A stretch of DNA of 64,000 nucleotides from Panaeolus papilionaceus (Eukaryota; Basidiomycota; Agaricomycetes; Agaricales). Positions 22,561-34,080 of this stretch are shown piece by piece. The stretch is taken from NCBI GenBank assembly GCA_015501605.1, contig JADNRZ010000011.1, positions 62,001 to 126,000 of the forward strand, in the 5' to 3' direction. Every line of letters begins with the position of its first letter. The stretch's first letter is position 1. The position numbers were made by a program, and so were the translations under genes. The notes under the pieces were generated by a model. That model was not told the DNA's origin and did no database searches. It worked only from the letters and a program-made list of their open reading frames with translations.

Positions 22561-23790
22561 AGAATTTAATCTTGGAAAAATCTAAACAACCCTATTCGAA
22601 GCAATTGCAGCAACTTTGTGGTTCTCATGTCTATTAAGAGCTTTTCAAGTGTCTGATGATAATACACACCATGTGTTTCGACATAATGTAATGGAACAAA
22701 CTTCTATTGATCAACAAACGATCTTAAGCTTGTTTGCGAGTGAGTTCACACTACAAAGTGTGCGACAGGGAACCACTGGAGAGAGGCTCGATGTGGTCAT
22801 TGCCTTGTTCGCCTCCCCGATATCCATATCTTATCAAAGGCGTGATTGTCTGGGATGTAATCTTATCTTTTAATGCCAAGTAGCCGCTGAGCCATTGTGT
22901 GCCGCTTTCAAAGTTCGAATCATGAATCTTTGAGCCTTTCGAATGCTGTCGGGGCATAAGAACCGTACAGATTCATAAACGCTGCAATGAATTCGGGGTA
23001 AGCACAGATTCGCTATTGGGGAAAAAGCATGAATTTTTCATTTTACATTCTTTATGATTCTGTATTTTGTATGAAGCTCCCCTCAAGTACCACAACTATT
23101 CTCATATCTGCGAGACAGGGAAGGATAGACTTGAATGGGTGAAGCTAAAGCACTTGTTTACCAGCTTAAATGTCATAATTATGGATGCCTCGAAGCCGGT
23201 TGTCACAAGGTATGAAATATGAAATAATGTAGTGATGGACACATATCCGTCAATGAAAATGGTTGAGAAGAAGGCAAAAAATTTCGAAAGTAAAAATTTC
23301 AAGAAAAAAAAAAGCGCTCAAATTATATTGGCAAGAATGCAACTACACTCCTGACGCCTCGATTGCACAGGATTTGCACAGAAGAAGATAACTTAGATGC
23401 ATCCGTCAAGTCCCTGGGGTTGGGCCTTGACAGAACGCACAAAGGTGTGTCACACGGTTCCCTAAAACAGAAAATCTCTATGATTTCATGCCTCGTGTCG
23501 GAGACGTCATCTTACACATTCCAAAGGTGCAGCTCATATCCAGACCTCAAATCAGTTCACCTGTCTTACTCCGTGCGTGAGGGATGGCAAGTTTTAAATG
23601 TTGGCACCGGCTTTTGACTATGACCGTTGACAATCGTCTCTGATTACCTCTCATGTAGACACCATCCCGCCGAATCGTCAAATTTTTTGTGCATTCATCG
23701 CCGAAAATTGAACGCTTTCACTGAGGACAGCTGTGACGCACAGTATGCAATTATTTGGTGATATTAAAACAGAGGAACTCTCAGGGCTTG
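22561..23790. other. AT-rich spacer without recognised genes
   Basis: No conserved coding signal. An A-rich run lies at about 23300-23320. The right end carries the promoter of the next gene. Confidence 0.3.
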
Positions 23791-23795
23791 GTGTC

Positions 23796-23803
23796 TATAT
23801 AAA
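23796..23803 (+). promoter_or_regulatory. TATA box of the two-domain beta-sandwich gene
   Basis: TATATAAA, 78 nt before the ATG at 23874, the same spacing as in the paralogue at 41.1 kb (75 nt). Confidence 0.6.
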
Positions 23804-23873
23804 CTACCTCAACATTGGTGTCCTGTTCACCAGCTTCTTCGCTTCTCTCAAGCCAAGTTATAAGTATTTCGCA

Positions 23874-25937
23874 ATGTCGACTGTAACAACCGAGTACGTG
23901 TCCGACTCCATAGGTATATTCCTTGACTTTATCTTACACTGAGATATGACAGAATCGCCTCCGTTGTGGGTAGCGGCGTCAACGATCATGGCCAACCAAT
24001 CCTCACGCCGCACGCCTGTTCTCACTAACATGGCCCTTCATCATTGCCGTGATACCACGATCCACAGCCCCACCACTCACATCAACGCGTTCCATAAGTG
24101 GGTTTTTGCGAGCCTTCTGAGTGTCTGCGTCATAGCTAATGATGTCTGATATTTAATAGGAACAGTCACGAGCTCGCGCATGCGTTCTCACAGGTCCCAT
24201 GGATGCGCTTCAGTGTCGTTGCTCAGCCCGACCTCAACCTACTTGCACAAAACGAAGCCATCACAAAGTTTATTCACCAGGTCACTGACATGACCATCGC
24301 CACTGTGGCGCAGGAGATTCACGAGGAGATCACCATAGCTGTGAGAAAGGTCATCAAGAACATTGCTGGAAGCGTGAACGAGACGATGCAGGCCACACAT
24401 GCGGGTATCATGAAGGAGATCGTCAGCGTTACTGCTCAGAGGACCGCCACCCACTCCGGAAATCTCGCATTCCCACCTTTCTGCGAGCTCTTAAAGGACC
24501 TCACCGTAGAGCAGAATCATAACTGCGACTGTCACCCCGATACCACCAAATCCGACCATGCTCCTACTCCTCAGCGCTCAGCCTTCAGTTCCTGTCGAAT
24601 CCACTCCTATTCCTACTCCCGAACATCCTGTCGTCCAATAAGCCGAACTCCCTCCTGTCAAACCTCCTGCTATCAAACCATCTGAGCATCCCCTTGTTTC
24701 ACCGCCAGTCCCCGAGCCGACACCCTCAGTTGTTTCACCACCAAACCTCAAGGCTGCTTCGTGGATATGGTCACCTGAGATCAAGACCAACCCATACCCT
24801 GCCGTTGGGTATACTCGAGCATCCCGCCGCACCATTGCCACAGACTCGCCTTTCAACGCCCTCGTTCTCGAGGTTGCAGCTGACGATATCTACACCGTCT
24901 ACGTGAATGGTAAGCTCGTCGGATGTGGAACGTCCTGGTTGGACCCAGATCGATATACAATCCATTTTGAGCCAACCAAGCATATTGTTGTTGCTATTGC
25001 TGCGAGTCAGGGTCCCGAAGAGTCGGGTGTGGCTTTAATTGTATCAGGCAAGCTGTGGAACACGACCGACGCAAACCCCGTCCCTGTTGAATTCGGATCC
25101 GATTCAAAGTGGCGCTGCTTTGCTGCTGAGGGTGTATCTCCCAAGTTCATCGATCCTACCTTCGATGACGCTGCGTGGACGATTTCCCTCGTCGTTCCAG
25201 GGCCCGGCAATGGATGGAGCCAGAGGATGAAGCCGACTTTACCTGGCAAGGGAGCAGGAAAGAGGATTGTGGGTATCCCAAAAATTCCAGATGCACCTGA
25301 AGCTCCTATCGCCGACGCGTCGACGCCTCCCTCCACTGTTTCTCCTCCAAACCTAAAAGCTGGCTCATGGATCTGGTCACCCGAGGTTAAAACCAACCCA
25401 TATCCTGCTGTTGGATACACTCGAGCATTCCGTCGCACTATTCTCACACAGTCACCCGTTAACGCCCTCATGATGGAGATTGCAGCTGATGACATCTACA
25501 CCGTGTACGTGAATGGCAAACTCGTTGGATGTGGCACTTCCTGGCTGGACCCAGATCGCTACATTATCCGCTTCGAGCCCGCCACATGCATCGTTGTGTC
25601 TATCGCAGCTAGTCAGGGACCTGAGGAGTCGGGTGTAGCTTTGATCGTAGCGGGCAGGCTGTGGAACACCGCAGACGCTAATCCTGTTCCAGCTGAATTT
25701 GGAACCGATTCCAAGTGGCTCTGCTTCGCTGCTGAAGGTGTTTCGCAGAAGTTCATTGATCCTGCCATTGATGATGCTTCGTGGACCGTCTCTCTTGTCA
25801 TTCCAGGGCCCGGCGGTGGATGGAGTCAGAGGATGAAGCCTACCATGACCGGTAAGGGATCAGGAAAGAGGATTGTCGGTATTCCGAAGATTCCGGATGC
25901 TCCTGAGGCTCCCACCGCCGACGCATGGAAGTTTTGA
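23874..25937 (+). CDS. Unnamed family protein with two tandem galactose-binding-like domains
   Basis: Exons 23874-23913, 23953-24088, 24160-24593 and 24643-25937 give 634 residues. After a variable N-terminus comes a helical segment (VPWMRFSVVAQPDL ... VIKNIAGSVNETMQ) shared with the paralogue at 41.1 kb, a Pro-rich linker, and two copies of a roughly 200-residue domain whose conserved Trp residues (SWIW) are at 244 and 446. Each copy holds ADDIYTVYVNGKLVG, TSWLDPDRY and FAAEGVS, a pattern like the beta-sandwich (galactose-binding-like) modules of bacterial alpha-L-rhamnosidases. No signal peptide is seen. Function is unknown; sugar or surface binding is a guess from the fold. The last intron (49 nt, donor GTCGAA, acceptor AATAAG) is weak but removes both a frame change and a TAA in the linker; otherwise the gene is broken there. 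Confidence 0.7.
24735..25937 (+). repeat. Tandem duplication of a 606-bp coding unit
   Basis: Unit 1 is 24735-25340 and unit 2 is 25341-25937, both beginning at codons for SPPNLKA and ending near APEAP. The period is exactly 202 codons. The two units are clearly similar at DNA level, with many third-position differences, so the duplication is not brand new. The single unit of the 41.1-kb paralogue shows that duplication happened in this copy. Confidence 0.85.
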
Positions 25938-26296
25938 GTTAGAATCAACTAGTAGTCCGTAGACACATATTCGTTGGGCTTGAACTTTTTCTTAAAGGGT
26001 ACCCTTGTTCAAGACTACAATTCCTTCTGAACTGTCGGCGGTTTCTCCATTTCTTATAATGTACGCGTTTTCCAGGGCATTGAAAAGTGAATGCAATTAC
26101 GTCACGACAATCCCCCCAATGGTGATGACTCTTGCGCAAATATTGGCTATCCCGATGATCGGAATGTTATTCAGTCTACAGTGCTCGAGGATCTATAGAG
26201 CCAGGACAAAAAGCATTATAGAACCTTATCAACGGCAACTATAAGATTCAAAATAGAAAATTGTACAACGTATCATAGCGATACATCTGAGCTGCA

Positions 26297-27485
26297 TCAC
26301 AGCTCCAACCACGTTCGAACATTCGTGAGCAACCGTTGAAAGACTGGGATTCTTAGCTCCTGTATATCCACCAATACCTGCTCAAGCTTCTCCTCTGCCG
26401 CTTTGAACTCTGCCTCATATTGGGCGACATCACTACTCCCCTTTTGAACTGCCTCTCTAAATCTGAGTGCCGTATCTTGTCGTTCCTTCAACACGAACTC
26501 CAATTTCGAAAATAGCGCCTGACCAGCACCCGTCTCTGGGAGCTCGCGCTGAAGCTTCACCAGCTCCTTCTGAAGTCGAATCGCGTGGCGTTCGTTTGCT
26601 GTATCCAAGAGTGGCTGAATAATTGTGAATGCCGATTTTTGGCTTCCTTCGAATCGAGCGATCCCGGTGCCTTGAGAAAGCATGTAGTTCCAGTAGTTCA
26701 TCTTTAAATCCTGCTCTCGAGCGACGCCCAACTCTGTGTCGAGCTCATCCCACATCGTAGAGACCAGAATAACGCTCTGAAGGGATTGCTTTCCGACGAG
26801 CTTCCTGAAAGAGTTGAGGTTTCGCAAAGGCGTGCCTGCCATCCTGTTGTCCGTGATCCGGTGGAGATAGAGGATTCCGCTGAGCAAGACGTTCCTTTCG
26901 TAACTTATAGCAAGTAACGACAGTGAAGATCGGTTAAATGAACCTGCGTATCCACACAATAAAATAGGAAAACTTACGTTTTCTTCAACCAGTCTGACAC
27001 CGTTTTAAGGATCTCCAAATCCGAGCGACGCGTGTCGTCAAATCCGGGGGTATCCACCATGACGATATCGCCATCCACGAATTCGGGTGCAGAGACGCGG
27101 TATACGACCACGTCAGACGTCTCAGATTGTAGATTATGACCGACAATCCCAAGGTCTTTATTTGCAATCTTACTGATGAACTAGAACGACATAAAACACA
27201 GATTTCAGTACAAGATTAGCGCCGTCGCATAATAAAATGAGCGTACTGAGCTTTTCCCAGCCCCTGTTGGGCCCATAACACTGGAATACCGTCATTAGAA
27301 TATGTACAGTACCGAAGAAAATATAACTACGCGATAATCACATCCTCCGCACGCAGTTCATCTGTGTGGATTTTCGTTGATGTAGACTTTGCGTTTTCCC
27401 GCTGAGTGCGAACCGCTGCTGACGTAGTTGACTCCTCATGAGCAGGTTGCCTCGAAGGTGACGATTCTTCTGCGTGCGTGTGCAT
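26297..27485 (-). CDS. AIG1/TRAFAC-like GTPase, long form (copy 1)
   Basis: Exons 27485-27331, 27280-27247, 27180-26978 and 26903-26297 give 332 residues. G1 P-loop GPTGAGKSS is at 55-63 (built by the 34-nt exon 2), G3 is DTPGFDDT at 106-113 and a TMWD box at 180-183 takes the place of G4. Residues 215-315 form a long charged helical or coiled-coil tail (FVLKERQDTALRFREAV). There is no membrane segment or signal peptide. Fungal members are annotated as P-loop NTPases of unknown role; relatives in animals and plants (GIMAP/AIG1) are immune GTPases. It is head to head with the short GTPase at 28176. The copy at 53.2-54.4 kb has exons 2-4 of identical length. Confidence 0.88.
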
Positions 27486-28175
27486 TGAAAAGAGGATGAG
27501 GGCGGGACGTGGGGAGAGTCTAGCTTGGAATTGCGTCGTCCACTGAAATGTGACGTTCATGAGGGGTGTACAGACGCCTCGTTGCACTCGGAATATCCCA
27601 TATGGCTAATTCCTCCTGGCCAATGGCATCTCTACCACATGTCATTTGCGGAACACGCGGATGTGTGACAGGGGACAGATTGCACTACAAGGGGCAATTA
27701 GAACATGCATTGGAGGGAATATATGGAACATTGGCAGAAAACGTGGCATTTCAATTGAAAGTTAGTGCGGCTGACATTGACATGAGCGCAAGCAAAGTAT
27801 AGAATCGAGGCAGGATGACGACGCTATCAGAGTAGCAATTGAATGGAAAACTATAGATTCTCCAACGGGGTCTTGCACCTGCCCAAATTCTGATTGCTTG
27901 CCAGACACCTCATGTCTGCTGACCAGCTCCCGTTCGTTGGCGCCGGTGTTGGAATTATATTCCTTCAGGGTCAAACCCAACCCCGCTATCATCGATATCA
28001 GTATATCAGGGTAGCATTGTATCTTTATTGATTCGTCGGAAACCCATACACCACCCTAAGGCGTGTAAGGGGTAATTCCGAAGATGAGCAAATAAGTCAA
28101 ATAAACTCAGCTTGAAGGTTGGTCCACAGTCACCAGCAACGACCTTTCACTAGCCCCCTATTCTCATTGACATCA
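27486..28175. promoter_or_regulatory. Shared divergent promoter region of GTPase pair 1
   Basis: 690 nt between the two start codons of divergently read GTPase genes. The matching interval in pair 2 (54374-55095) is 722 nt. Such spacing suits a bidirectional promoter; I could not pick out a shared motif by eye. Confidence 0.45.
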
Positions 28176-28978
28176 ATGGTATTTCGCAACATTGTCGCGC
28201 GACTGACTGGCAATCAAATCAAGTCGACGGACCTCGTTTTTGTGTACGTCCTTGTAACATACCCCAATCATATCTTTAATTCATAATATGTTGACAGAGT
28301 CATCGGCCCGACTGGGGTAGGAAAGAGCTCCGTACGTGTTATCGATAATAACCTTAACATTTCTATGTGCACGCTAACCTTACCTCTCCATGAAAGTTCA
28401 TTAACATGGTCGCTAGACAAAATGTCTTGAAAGTCGGGAAGGGATCGGAATTGAAAACCGTCACAACCTCCATCACCCACGTTTTATGTGGCAGTCGAAG
28501 CTCACAGCGCATCGTCCTGGTTGATACTCCGCCATTCCCACTGAGAGGGGAAGATAGAGAGCAGATGGAACGATGGATGCAGAAGAGGTACTCTATTTTC
28601 GTTCCCTCGCCTCGCCATTCTCCATTGTACGCTAATATCTTTCTACTTAGCCTTGGGAGGAATGTCAACTTCCACGGTATCCTGTATTTGCATCAAATTA
28701 CCGACAGACGACTGGTCCAGGATCCAGCATCTCACTTCCACACTTTTGAAAGCCTTGCAGGTGAAAGGTTCCACTCACGAGTTGCGCTGGTGACTACCAG
28801 ATGGGACGAGCTTAGGAATCCGGATGATGGTCTACGGAGGGAAACACAGATAGAGCAAGGTATTTGGGCCGACATGATAGGCAAAGGATCGGTGGTGTTA
28901 CGGTATCGCAACTCGCCAGAGTCGGCCACAGAAATTCTTGATCAGATAGTATCGATGAGTATTCTTAGCAGGTCCTAG
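28176..28978 (+). CDS. AIG1/TRAFAC-like GTPase, short form (copy 1)
   Basis: Exons 28176-28243, 28298-28331, 28397-28587 and 28651-28978 give 206 residues. G1 is GPTGVGKSS (26-34), G3 is changed to DTPPF (77-81), and a TTRWD box sits at 146-150. It ends soon after the G domain, so it lacks the helical tail of its divergent neighbour. The 34-nt P-loop exon is shared by all four paired GTPases. The DTPG glycine that contacts the gamma-phosphate is replaced by Pro, so nucleotide hydrolysis may be impaired; binding should remain. It is closest to the short GTPase at 55.1 kb. Its pairing with the long form, conserved in both copies, suggests that the two products act together, which is inference. 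Confidence 0.88.
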
Positions 28979-30060
28979 GGCGGAATGCTATCTCGCTCTC
29001 GGAGTTGAGTGGTTGTACCGTGTTGTAATTTTATTGGTCCAAGATAAAAACACCGTCATGAAAGCTCATACACCTAGTGCTTTAATGCACGTAAGGGGTG
29101 TGGATTGACAACGTGTTACATGAACACAGACACCCTTACTACTTTCAAATTCTTATTTATAGACACTTTTTGGTAGTGGGCGATAGATCATGCCGCTGGT
29201 CGGCGTTATCGGTATATTCTATTCCACAAGAATCAAAATGTCACGATAAGTTCATGAACGACAAGGTATCCATCACTATGCAACTCACAATGTCGCAGCC
29301 TACTTACATGGATGGGCACCCTTGAATGAACAGGCGCCAGAGCATACATTGGTCTTGTTTGGATCTAACGCGTGGGAGCAACACAACCAACCATCGCTTT
29401 TTAATTTCGTTGGGTCGCGCTTGCCGCTCTTGTTCTCTAACCACCACCATCGTCTCGCCCCCTTCCCCCTTCCATTCATTTTTTCACATGTTATTATTAA
29501 CATTGGCATATACCCTTCACATTTGACGTTCTCTTTTTTTCTTTTTTTTTTAATTTGGCTGAGCCTGCGTTGTCTATCTGTCATATTTGAACTCGGGCTT
29601 GTATTTTTGTTTTATCATAACTTTTGCTTGAATTTCGTCAAAATTCTAATGCAGGGGATACACCCCATTTTCCTTTCGCTAGTCTTCATTCCTTCAGAAT
29701 CTACAAATAACTTCTGCCCAACGGAATTTTCTCATTGAAAGGCTTTCATACAAGAAAAGGGCTCATCACTGGTGCATGGTTTGTAATCCGACTCTCTCCG
29801 CATATATCTCGGCGCTCCATGTCCTACGACGAGTGCTCCAATACATCCGTATCACCTTTTTAAGTTTGACTTTGATGTTGGGTGGAGACTAGAATTGAAC
29901 AGCAATAGAACCACTCTGACACTTCCCGAATTCCGATATCCAAGGGCCCCTGATTGTGGGCACCTTTATCGACGCAAGGTTGACTAGCAGGTCTCTTTTT
30001 TGACGTCTTCGGTCTCTGGTGACGATGTGATGCCTACCACTTGTGATGGGCTTATTGCCT
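28979..30060. other. Spacer without recognised genes
   Basis: No supported gene. A pyrimidine-rich stretch lies at 29520-29560. The right end holds the aldehyde dehydrogenase promoter. Confidence 0.3.
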
Positions 30061-30064
30061 GAGA

Positions 30065-30072
30065 TATAAATA
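30065..30072 (+). promoter_or_regulatory. TATA box of the aldehyde dehydrogenase gene
   Basis: TATAAATA, 69 nt before the ATG at 30134. Confidence 0.65.
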
Positions 30073-30133
30073 CGCCTTCATTCTTGCCTTCGTCTTCCAT
30101 TCTTACTCTTACTCTCGTCTTCTACACTCGAAC

Positions 30134-32431
30134 ATGTCTAATTACACTCCTCTCGACGAGATCCCGAAGGCGAGTTGTCTTAATAGATCGTTTTTTCCGT
30201 CAGACTCACCGATTTATGGTTCAGATCCACGCAGCTCTCATCGCGACATTTCGTTCTCATCACACCAAACCGCTCAACTATCGCATCACCCAACTTCACA
30301 ACCTCGTGCGCTTCGTACAACAAAACGCCAACGCTCTTGCCGACTGCCTCAACGACGACCTAAGCAAATCACGCCAAGAGGCTATCGGTACCGACATCGG
30401 CCCCGTCGTGCAGCGTGCTCTGAGCGCCGCAGCAAATTTGGAGAAATGGCTCGATAAAGAGGATGGAAAGATTGACGTTGAAACGTTTCAGAAGAACTGG
30501 AAAGTGAAGGTTGAGAAGTCGCCCAAGGGCGTTGTCTTGATTGTCGTGTAAGTTCATTGTCATTTTCCCCTTTTGGAGCGCATATAGTCACCCAATTCAT
30601 GCATTTCACGTTCATTTCGCTTATATCTTCGTTGTATTGGTCGTTTTGCGCGCATATACTTCATTCGTTTATCACCTCGCTCTGCGTTTCTGCTTCATAT
30701 TCGCGACTCGCGTCGGGTTTTCTATTTACTTACACTCTTTTCCTCATCTAGACCATGGAACTACCCCGTCATCCTCTCTCTTCAACCTCTCATAGGAGCC
30801 ATTGCAGCTGGGTGTTGCGCAGCTATTAAAATGTCCGAAATGGCTCCCTCCGTCGCATCGTTCATCGCAGAGAACCTAGGTAAATACGTCGATCCGAAAG
30901 CTTATAAGGTCATTTTAGGAGGCGTTCCGGAGATAACAAAGGTTCTGGAGTTAAAATGTGGGTTTAGTGTTCATGTCTTCTTCTCCTTTCCATGCGTCCC
31001 TCGTTCCTCACGTCACATTCACAACAGGGGATCACATCATCTACACCGGCAACTCCAAAACAGCACGTATCATCGCCAGCGCAGCTGCTAAGCATCTTAC
31101 ACCACTCACACTCGAACTAGGGGGTAAATCTCCCGTTATCGTTGACGCTTCTAGCACCGACCTAGAGGTTGCGGCGAAGAGGGTGATGTGGGGGAAAATT
31201 AATAATGCCGGCCAGATTTGCGTTGCGCCTGATTATGTGTTGTTTATCAATGATGGGGAGGGCGACAAGATGGACAGATTTGTGAGGGCGTTGGGGGACG
31301 TGTGTAAGGAGTTTTATCCAGGGGGTGCGATAGCATCAGCGCCGACTGCGACTGGGGAAGAAAGGAAAGAGTCAGCTTTTAGCAAGATTGTGAATGATGT
31401 CCACCTTAAGCGCTTGAAGGGGCTGTTGGAAGCTACAAAGGGGAGGGTTGTAGTTGGTGGGAAGATGGATGAGACGAGAAGGATGATAGAGCCTACGGCT
31501 GTGGTTGTGGAGATGGGGGATGTATTGTTGGAAGAGTGAGTTCCGTTTTTTTTTTCTTCTTAACTTCGCATGGCTTTGCCTGTCTTTCACACCTGTTTTA
31601 CTTGTTTGAGTTATTTGACTCTGCATGGGCTGACCGACGACGCACAGGGAGATTTTCGGTCCGATTTTGCCTGTTTTGAAGGTTCGAAGTGTGGATGAGG
31701 CGATTGAGATTGTGAATCAGAAGTTTGTCCTACCCTCTACTCTTTCGCTTCTCGATACTCTGAGCTGACTGTGGTATCATGTACCAGGGAAAACGCGTTG
31801 ACGTTGTACTTATTCACCGAAGACGATGGGATGAAACAGACGGGTGCGTCCGATCTCGACTTCACACCCTCTTTTGCTTACAAACGCGGTGTGCACGTAG
31901 TCGTTGATAATACGACAAGCGGACAAGTAGTCATCAATGATACTGTTATGCATCTTACTCGTATGTGTCTCCTCTTGTCGTTGTTGGGATTTAGAATGTT
32001 GACTCATGCTGCTTTAGTTGAGAATATTCCGTTTGGTGGAATTGGGGAATCAGGATGTACGTCGTGCTTTTTCTTCTTTTTGTTTCTTTATCCCATCTCC
32101 TCTGACCTTATCCTTCGACTTTATCCCTCTCTTCCTTGTGGAACGTACAACTAATGCTTTCACGATATCTTGCAGATGGACGACAATTCGGGAAATTCGG
32201 ATTCGATGAATTGGTATATGAAAGACCCGTTGTTGATATTCCAATGGGGTACGTCATTTTCCTCCCGTGTGACTGCATACACATATGTCTAATGACTCGG
32301 ATAAATAATGGGTTTGAACCATGCAGGGTGAGCCGTTCTTCGCAATGCGGTATCCGCCCTACACAAAGGAGTCTATGGAGGCGATGAAGGGTGGGTTGGA
32401 TAGGGGTATTCCTTCGGAGGAGTTGAATTGA
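30134..32431 (+). CDS. Aldehyde dehydrogenase, class 3 / fatty-aldehyde type
   Basis: Ten exons give 494 residues: 30134-30169, 30225-30547, 30752-30957, 31028-31535, 31648-31722, 31788-31843, 31901-31960, 32018-32056, 32176-32252, 32327-32431. The enzyme oxidises aldehydes to acids with NAD(P)+. Visible motifs: PWNYP for the cofactor site, general base Glu218 in LELGGKSP, nucleophile Cys253 in GQICVAPDY, EEEIFGPILPV, and the class 3 ending IPFGGIGESGYG. The N-terminus begins without a targeting peptide; length suits the ALDH3 family, which works on lipid and aromatic aldehydes. Intron 1 must use a GC donor (AAG/GCGAGT) to keep IPK-IHAAL in frame. The last intron has two donors two bases apart in sense; GTCATT keeps the frame while the stronger GTACGT would not. 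Confidence 0.92.
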
Positions 32432-32577
32432 GATCAGAATGAAAGGGGATGGCGTGGCGCGGTCAGCACGCAGCGGTGGCTGATATAGGAGTATGAACGT
32501 TCATCCCATCTCCTGGCGTCATGAATTATACCGACCTCTGAGACGCTACAGTCATGCAATATCAATTTTGGTTAACG

Positions 32578-33625
32578 CTAAATATATGAGAAGAATTTTG
32601 CTAAGTGTATGATATGACGAGCGATCCATGTAGACGATTTCAGTATTGTGAGGTTCTTCGCCCATTTGTTCATAGTACGGGGGACGGCATACGATCCAAG
32701 AACGGTGTAACGGAAAGGACAGGGGCTTGGAACAGACTCTGGTAAGGCTCGTAAAAGTGCCCGGAACGCATCCACATTGATCTCATAAAGATCATCCAAA
32801 AACGAGTACAGGGCCACTAAGGCCACCTGCTGTTGCCTGTCGACGGCCTCTAGAAGCGCTGGATTCTCGTACCCGGGTCTAATAGTACACTTTCTTTTTG
32901 TTTCAAGCTGCTTAAGCTGGTCCCATTTTTGGTTGATTCGCTGAACTATGTTTCTGTATAGCAGAAATCGGTAGTTCGTCGGATCTACCCCTCTACTCCG
33001 AGACGCTCGCCATCGATCATAGTCGTTGGTTGGTCCTAATGCGCGCAATGCTGATCTGGTTGTAAGATCGAACTTCGTAACTCGCCTATCGCTCCACTAC
33101 AAGTGACGTGATACAGATTAAAAGGAAGCCCTTCACACAAAACGAAACTGAATTGGGCATCGTACCGAAAATATCTGTTTTTCCAAATCATTACACCTGC
33201 GGTCGGCATCTTCAAATTTCTTTCGGGTTGAGATTCTATTCCACATAGTCGTGACTACGCTGATGTCGTCTGCCATGAATACATTCGCCAGTTGTTGGAA
33301 TAACTCGACTGCCTCCCTCCTAGAATCGCTTATGCGAATATCGGTGATGGGTTGGAAGTACAGGATGTCGACGAGAACCCCGTTGGCCCATTCGCTAATT
33401 GAGTATTGGACTAAGGCCCATTGGTAAGCCCAGTCAGGTCGTTCCATGGTAACAACCCACAGCATATCAGCCAACGCAGAGCTGATCATGTTGGTAATTC
33501 GACGTTCTGACATTCTGGGATTCATAAAGCCAGGTGTTTCAACAAGGATAACAGCGTGGTCCCACACCATGTTCATTTTTACAACCCAGTAGCAGTTGAC
33601 TTCTTCTGTTACGCTCGAGAAGATA
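32578..33625 (-). pseudogene. Third GTPase-like gene, 3-prime part, split by a transposon
   Basis: Two exon parts are seen: 33625-33166 and 33096-32578, ending KFFSYI. The G3-like box is VETPGF and TTMWN sits where TMWD is found in the other GTPases; the C-terminal half is helical (RINQKWDQLKQLETKRK). Immediately upstream lies the end of a 5.8-kb transposon. Beyond the transposon, minus-strand 39494-39460 gives the beginning of the same exon. Removing the element and one copy of its 3-bp duplication joins ...FSLSK to DIFSSV with no frame change and gives 495 nt, matching the phase 0 donor downstream. I found no P-loop exon further up, so the gene is either N-terminally decayed or of a divergent type. 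Confidence 0.7.
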
Positions 33626-33628
33626 TCC
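33626..33628 (+). repeat. Target-site duplication TCC, left copy
   Basis: TCC (GGA on the strand of the host gene). With the right copy it brackets the transposon and its removal restores the GTPase frame. Confidence 0.6.
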
Positions 33629-33630
33629 GG

Positions 33631-33655
33631 CACTGTAAACCCTACTGAGGGGTTT
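33631..33655 (+). repeat. Left terminal inverted repeat of the Harbinger element
   Basis: Begins CACTGTAAACCC and continues with an ACT...GGGGTT core that is matched, with mismatches, by the reverse complement of 39435-39459. Confidence 0.75.
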
Positions 33656-34030
33656 ATATCACCGTCTCAGAAGAGGGAAAGCCATCTCAAAAGAGGGTGA
33701 AAGAGGCGGAAAAAGCCCTTCTCATGACACAATACTGCTCTTGTCACACATAGCTAGAGGGTGGAATCACTCTCCTCAAGAAGAGGATATCATTCCCTAA
33801 AGGAGGTTTGATTCCGCTTGTTTTAAACCCCTCAAAGAGAGGTTAAAACTGACCGCAAATTAATACTCGAAAAAGGGGTTTTTCTTGCCCATTTTCAGAG
33901 TTATCTCTTAATTAGTCAAGGGGGTTTAAAACTTCGATTTGTGTATGATAATGTATGTCAAAATTGACTCTGGAATGGGTTGTCTGATACCAAAATACAT
34001 GAAAATAATGGTGGTTTGAAACCACATGAA

Positions 34031-34080
34031 TGGATGACTTTCCGTAGGGTTTAGAATCCTAGATTTCAATTCTAAATGTT
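34031..34080 (+). repeat. Inner inverted repeat of the Harbinger element, left copy
   Basis: Starts TGGATGACTTTCCGT and goes on with TTTAG, an AGATT core and TTCTAA. It pairs with the reverse complement of 38435-38481. The two copies are at different distances from the element ends (400 and 978 nt), so they may be transposase-binding sites or the ends of an older nested element. Confidence 0.7.

Noticed and set aside
26005..26244. Hydrophobic 79-codon plus-strand frame
   Set aside because: It lies in the short 3-prime spacer between two convergent genes and has no support beyond its length.
29300..29738. Phe/Leu-rich frames near 29.4 kb as a membrane protein
   Set aside because: They derive from a pyrimidine-rich stretch; no splice sites or family features.
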